In this document: positions 4,262-5,000 of the stretch, piece after piece | Position numbering within the stretch: position 1 is the stretch's first letter | How the letters are laid out: each line of letters opens with the position of its first letter | Source: Halieaceae bacterium | GTDB taxonomy: Bacteria; Pseudomonadota; Gammaproteobacteria; Pseudomonadales; Halieaceae | Assembly: GCA_018666055.1 (NCBI GenBank) | Contig: JABJAS010000079.1 | Span: 1 to 5,000 of the forward strand | Direction of reading: 5' to 3' | DNA length: 5,000 nt | The notes under the pieces: model-generated | The model's input: only the letters and a program-made list of their open reading frames with translations | Database searches by the model: none | Told to the model about the DNA's origin: nothing | Translations under genes and position numbers: made by a program

Positions 4262-5000
4262 TCAGTGCCCTGAGGGGTCCACTTCCCAGGCATCGGTGAG
4301 ATACGCATGCACGATGCCGCCATCAACGGCGATGGTTTCACCGACCACATAGTTGCCAGATCGTGCCGCCAGATAAATCGCTACACCCGCCATGTCTTCG
4401 TCGTTACCAATGCGACCTGACGGCACGTGTTTGCCGACCGTGTCCCCAAGATCTCGTGCCGCCTTGTTCATATCGGATGCAAAAGCCCCTGGCGCAATGC
4501 CGGTCACTAAAATGTCATCCTTGACCAGACGCGCAGCAAGACGTCGCGTGAGCTGAATCACCGCCGCTTTGGAGGTTTGGTAACTATAGGTTTCCCAGGT
4601 ATTGAGTCGTAAGCCATCGATGGAGGCGATATTGATGACCTTGGCGGGCTGCTCGGCAGAGGCACCCGCTTTGAGTAAGCCGTGCAAGGCCTGGGTCAGG
4701 AAGAAAATGGATTTCACGTTAAGATCCATCACTTTATCCCATGCCGACTCGGGGAAGGTTTCAAACGCCTCACCCCACGCAGCGCCTGCGTTGTTGACCA
4801 GAATATCGATTGCATCCTCTTTGTCTGCCATGGTGGCGGCGAGGGCTTTACAACCCTCGACGGTCGAGATGTCCTCGGGCACCGCAATACAGTTAGGCCC
4901 CAACTCAGCCGCGACCGCCTCGCAGACATCTGCTTTGCGACTGGAGATATAAACCTTGGCGCCTTGAGCAATGAACCCAGTGGCAATCATCTTGCCAATA
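4262..5000 (-). CDS. Short-chain dehydrogenase/reductase, RhlG-like, N-terminus beyond window
   Basis: This is a classical SDR oxidoreductase reducing a keto group or oxidising an alcohol with NAD(P)H. Counting from the internal Met at 4990, it shows NNAG (66-69), the structural Asn91 in LNVKS, catalytic Ser123 in NIASIDG, Tyr137 and Lys141 in SYQTSK, and APG at 166-168. It ends in VVGETIAVDGG, the usual SDR close. The coding frame continues past the Met to the window edge as Ile-Gly-Lys, the end of the TGxxxGIG cofactor loop. The true start therefore lies outside, about 15 to 20 residues upstream, and the Met at 4990 is internal. Arg18 after the second strand (SSRK) suggests NADP(H). Motif order and wording (SSRKA, NNAGAAWGEAFE, SAEQPAKVINIAS) resemble RhlG-type 3-oxoacyl-ACP reductases, but the substrate is not certain. 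The gene is cytoplasmic and convergent with the sulfatase. Confidence 0.93.
   Translation of the reverse strand, partial: IGKMIATGFIAQGAKVYISSRKADVCEAVAAELGPNCIAVPEDISTVEGCKALAATMADKEDAIDILVNNAGAAWGEAFETFPESAWDKVMDLNVKSIFFLTQALHGLLKAGASAEQPAKVINIASIDGLRLNTWETYSYQTSKAAVIQLTRRLAARLVKDDILVTGIAPGAFASDMNKAARDLGDTVGKHVPSGRIGNDEDMAGVAIYLAARSGNYVVGETIAVDGGIVHAYLTDAWEVDPSGH

Noticed and set aside
4988..4990. ATG as the start of the dehydrogenase
   Set aside because: The frame continues upstream as Ile-Gly-Lys, matching the end of the SDR glycine-rich loop, so this Met is internal and the gene runs off the window.

Overview
The window looks like ordinary chromosomal sequence from a Gram-negative gammaproteobacterium, probably a marine or other aquatic heterotroph. 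I infer this from the type of proteins present: a secreted arylsulfatase, a small HNH nuclease of a type I associate with gammaproteobacteria, a FAHD1/YcgM-type hydrolase and a RhlG-like dehydrogenase. Base composition looks balanced, slightly GC-leaning. No rRNA, tRNA, CRISPR array, insertion sequence, integrase or phage gene is visible, and the genus cannot be fixed from this sequence.

Layout. Positions 1-117 hold no gene I can support. Four genes then run on the minus strand, in transcription order from right to left: a fumarylacetoacetase-family hydrolase (1865-2476), an HNH endonuclease (1192-1743), a shikimate-kinase-like P-loop kinase (508-1011) and a small charged protein (118-345). 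The gaps between them are about 120 to 180 bases, so they need not form one tight operon. On the plus strand, a 506-residue exported sulfatase (2615-4135) starts back to back with the hydrolase across a 138-base divergent promoter region. At the right end, a short-chain dehydrogenase/reductase (4262 to beyond 5000, minus strand) converges on the sulfatase. A strong GC-rich hairpin lies in the 126-base gap between them.

How the genes relate. The sulfatase would act in the periplasm or at the cell surface, removing sulfate from organic sulfate esters. The acylpyruvate hydrolase and the NADP-type dehydrogenase are cytoplasmic enzymes of small-molecule catabolism or fatty-acid-like metabolism. 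Their adjacency could reflect shared use of an organic substrate, but nothing in the sequence proves it. The most concrete regulatory feature is the hydrolase/sulfatase divergent region: the best-scoring promoters on the two strands overlap at their -35 boxes, and an 11-base-period direct repeat lies over them. The most interesting protein is the kinase, whose substrate-side motifs (GGS instead of GGG, RGIA in the lid) differ from textbook AroK. I see no convincing undescribed multi-gene system here.
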